Source: an uncultured Mobiluncus sp.
Lineage (GTDB): Bacteria > Actinomycetota > Actinomycetes > Actinomycetales > Actinomycetaceae
Direction: 5' to 3'
Assembly (NCBI RefSeq): GCF_947254095.1
Contig: NZ_CAMYBV010000006.1
Coordinates: 1 to 64,000 of the forward strand
Length of the DNA stretch: 64,000 bases
Shown: in pieces, positions 63,631 to 64,000 of the stretch
Numbering within the stretch: the first letter of the stretch is position 1
Layout: every line of letters begins with the position of its first letter
Program-made: the position numbers and the translations under genes
The notes under the pieces: model-generated
What the model was told of the DNA's origin: nothing
Database searches by the model: none
The model's input: the letters and a program-made list of their open reading frames with translations, nothing else

Positions 63631-64000
63631 TCAGCCCCGCCGTTTTGCCGCGCGGCGCTGTGCTCGGTTGCCCTGCGGGGCTGACTCAACTGTGCCATCA
63701 CTGGAATAGGAAATTTGGGTGTTCATCGCCTGATGACCGGTATCTCCCATAACCGTGCGATTCGCTGATACCGATTTCAGACCGGCTCTGCGCCCAGATT
63801 TCTTAAAGTTGCGGGCTTTCTTTTTTGCCGCGCTCTTAGAGATAGGCTCTTCCTTGGCCGGTGTTGGTTCTTCTGCCGCCTGCGCCTGGCCTTCCCCGTC
63901 CCCTGAGGCTTCCTCAGCTGCCGCCCGCTGCATAGCGTCAACAAAGGCCTTGACATACCCAAACACATTCTGGACGGTCTCTTCCTTGATACGTCCCATC
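63631..64000 (-). CDS. secA: Protein translocase subunit SecA, C-terminal part
   Basis: This is the last 123 or so codons of a gene that runs off the right edge. It begins in the helical region MGRIKEETVQNVFGYVKAF, which matches the end of the SecA helical scaffold, and continues with an acidic/Ala-rich linker and a basic tail ending NRAQRRAAKRRG. The zinc-binding SEC-C motif is absent and the basic tail is the usual actinobacterial ending. SecA drives protein export through SecYEG. The Met at the start of the visible frame is internal. Confidence 0.88.
   Translation of the reverse strand, partial: MGRIKEETVQNVFGYVKAFVDAMQRAAAEEASGDGEGQAQAAEEPTPAKEEPISKSAAKKKARNFKKSGRRAGLKSVSANRTVMGDTGHQAMNTQISYSSDGTVESAPQGNRAQRRAAKRRG

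Overview
This looks like a chromosomal segment of a moderately GC-rich actinobacterium, most like the Actinomycetaceae (Mobiluncus is my best guess, from memory of similar proteins; no search was run). Supporting lineage markers are a KGD-type 2-oxoglutarate dehydrogenase with fused E2 domain, a SigH/SigR-RshA/RsrA thiol-stress pair near aroA-rsgA-hisN, the 24-residue ribosomal protein bL37, an Rv3235-family gene beside secA, a DUF3180 gene after folB-folK, and a Rho factor with an Arg/Asn-rich insert. I see no rRNA, phage, IS element, transposase or CRISPR array. It is almost all core gene content.

Layout. 1-1,249: end of a TrpX-like ABC uptake operon. 1,371-4,710: two tandem aldehyde-dehydrogenase paralogues that both lack the catalytic residues. 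4,816-9,598: the str operon (rpsL-rpsG-fusA-tuf) with promoter and terminator. 9,633-14,180: CPBP protease, DUF808 protein, disA with a membrane partner, and a small membrane protein. 14,218-19,829: ftsH-folE-folP-folBK-DUF3180 operon. 19,872-24,534: a lone glycosyltransferase, hpt, tilS and a secreted NlpC/P60 hydrolase. 24,613-26,393: rho. 26,530-32,229: branched-chain amino-acid ABC operon with a LivM-LivG fusion and a coupled CBS-ACT protein. 32,296-39,178: argS-lysA-hom-thrC-thrB. 39,253-46,198: tRNA-Arg, leaderless mntH with a DtxR-like operator, M23 endopeptidase, GDPD, two CNNM/CorC proteins and a DoxX-like protein. 46,261-54,744: sigH-rshA, bL37, kgd, rsgA, aroA and hisN. 54,793-59,228: sbcDC. 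59,225-64,000: a conserved, poorly understood cluster (DUF6912, MinD/CpaE-like ATPase, SAF protein, HTH protein, Sm-like repeat protein, Rv3235 protein) and the 3' end of secA.

How it works together. The window couples translation (str operon, bL37, argS, tilS, rsgA), folate and aspartate-family amino-acid synthesis, envelope maintenance (FtsH, NlpC/P60, M23, SecA) and stress response (SigH, DisA, SbcCD). The most noteworthy signals are the ALDH pseudoenzyme pair, a SigR-type promoter placed so that it would give a longer leaderless SigH isoform, a recurrent leaderless start architecture (TAnnnT, exactly 6 nt, then ATG/GTG) on at least eight genes, and shared GTAAC-type repeats upstream of both secreted peptidoglycan hydrolases.
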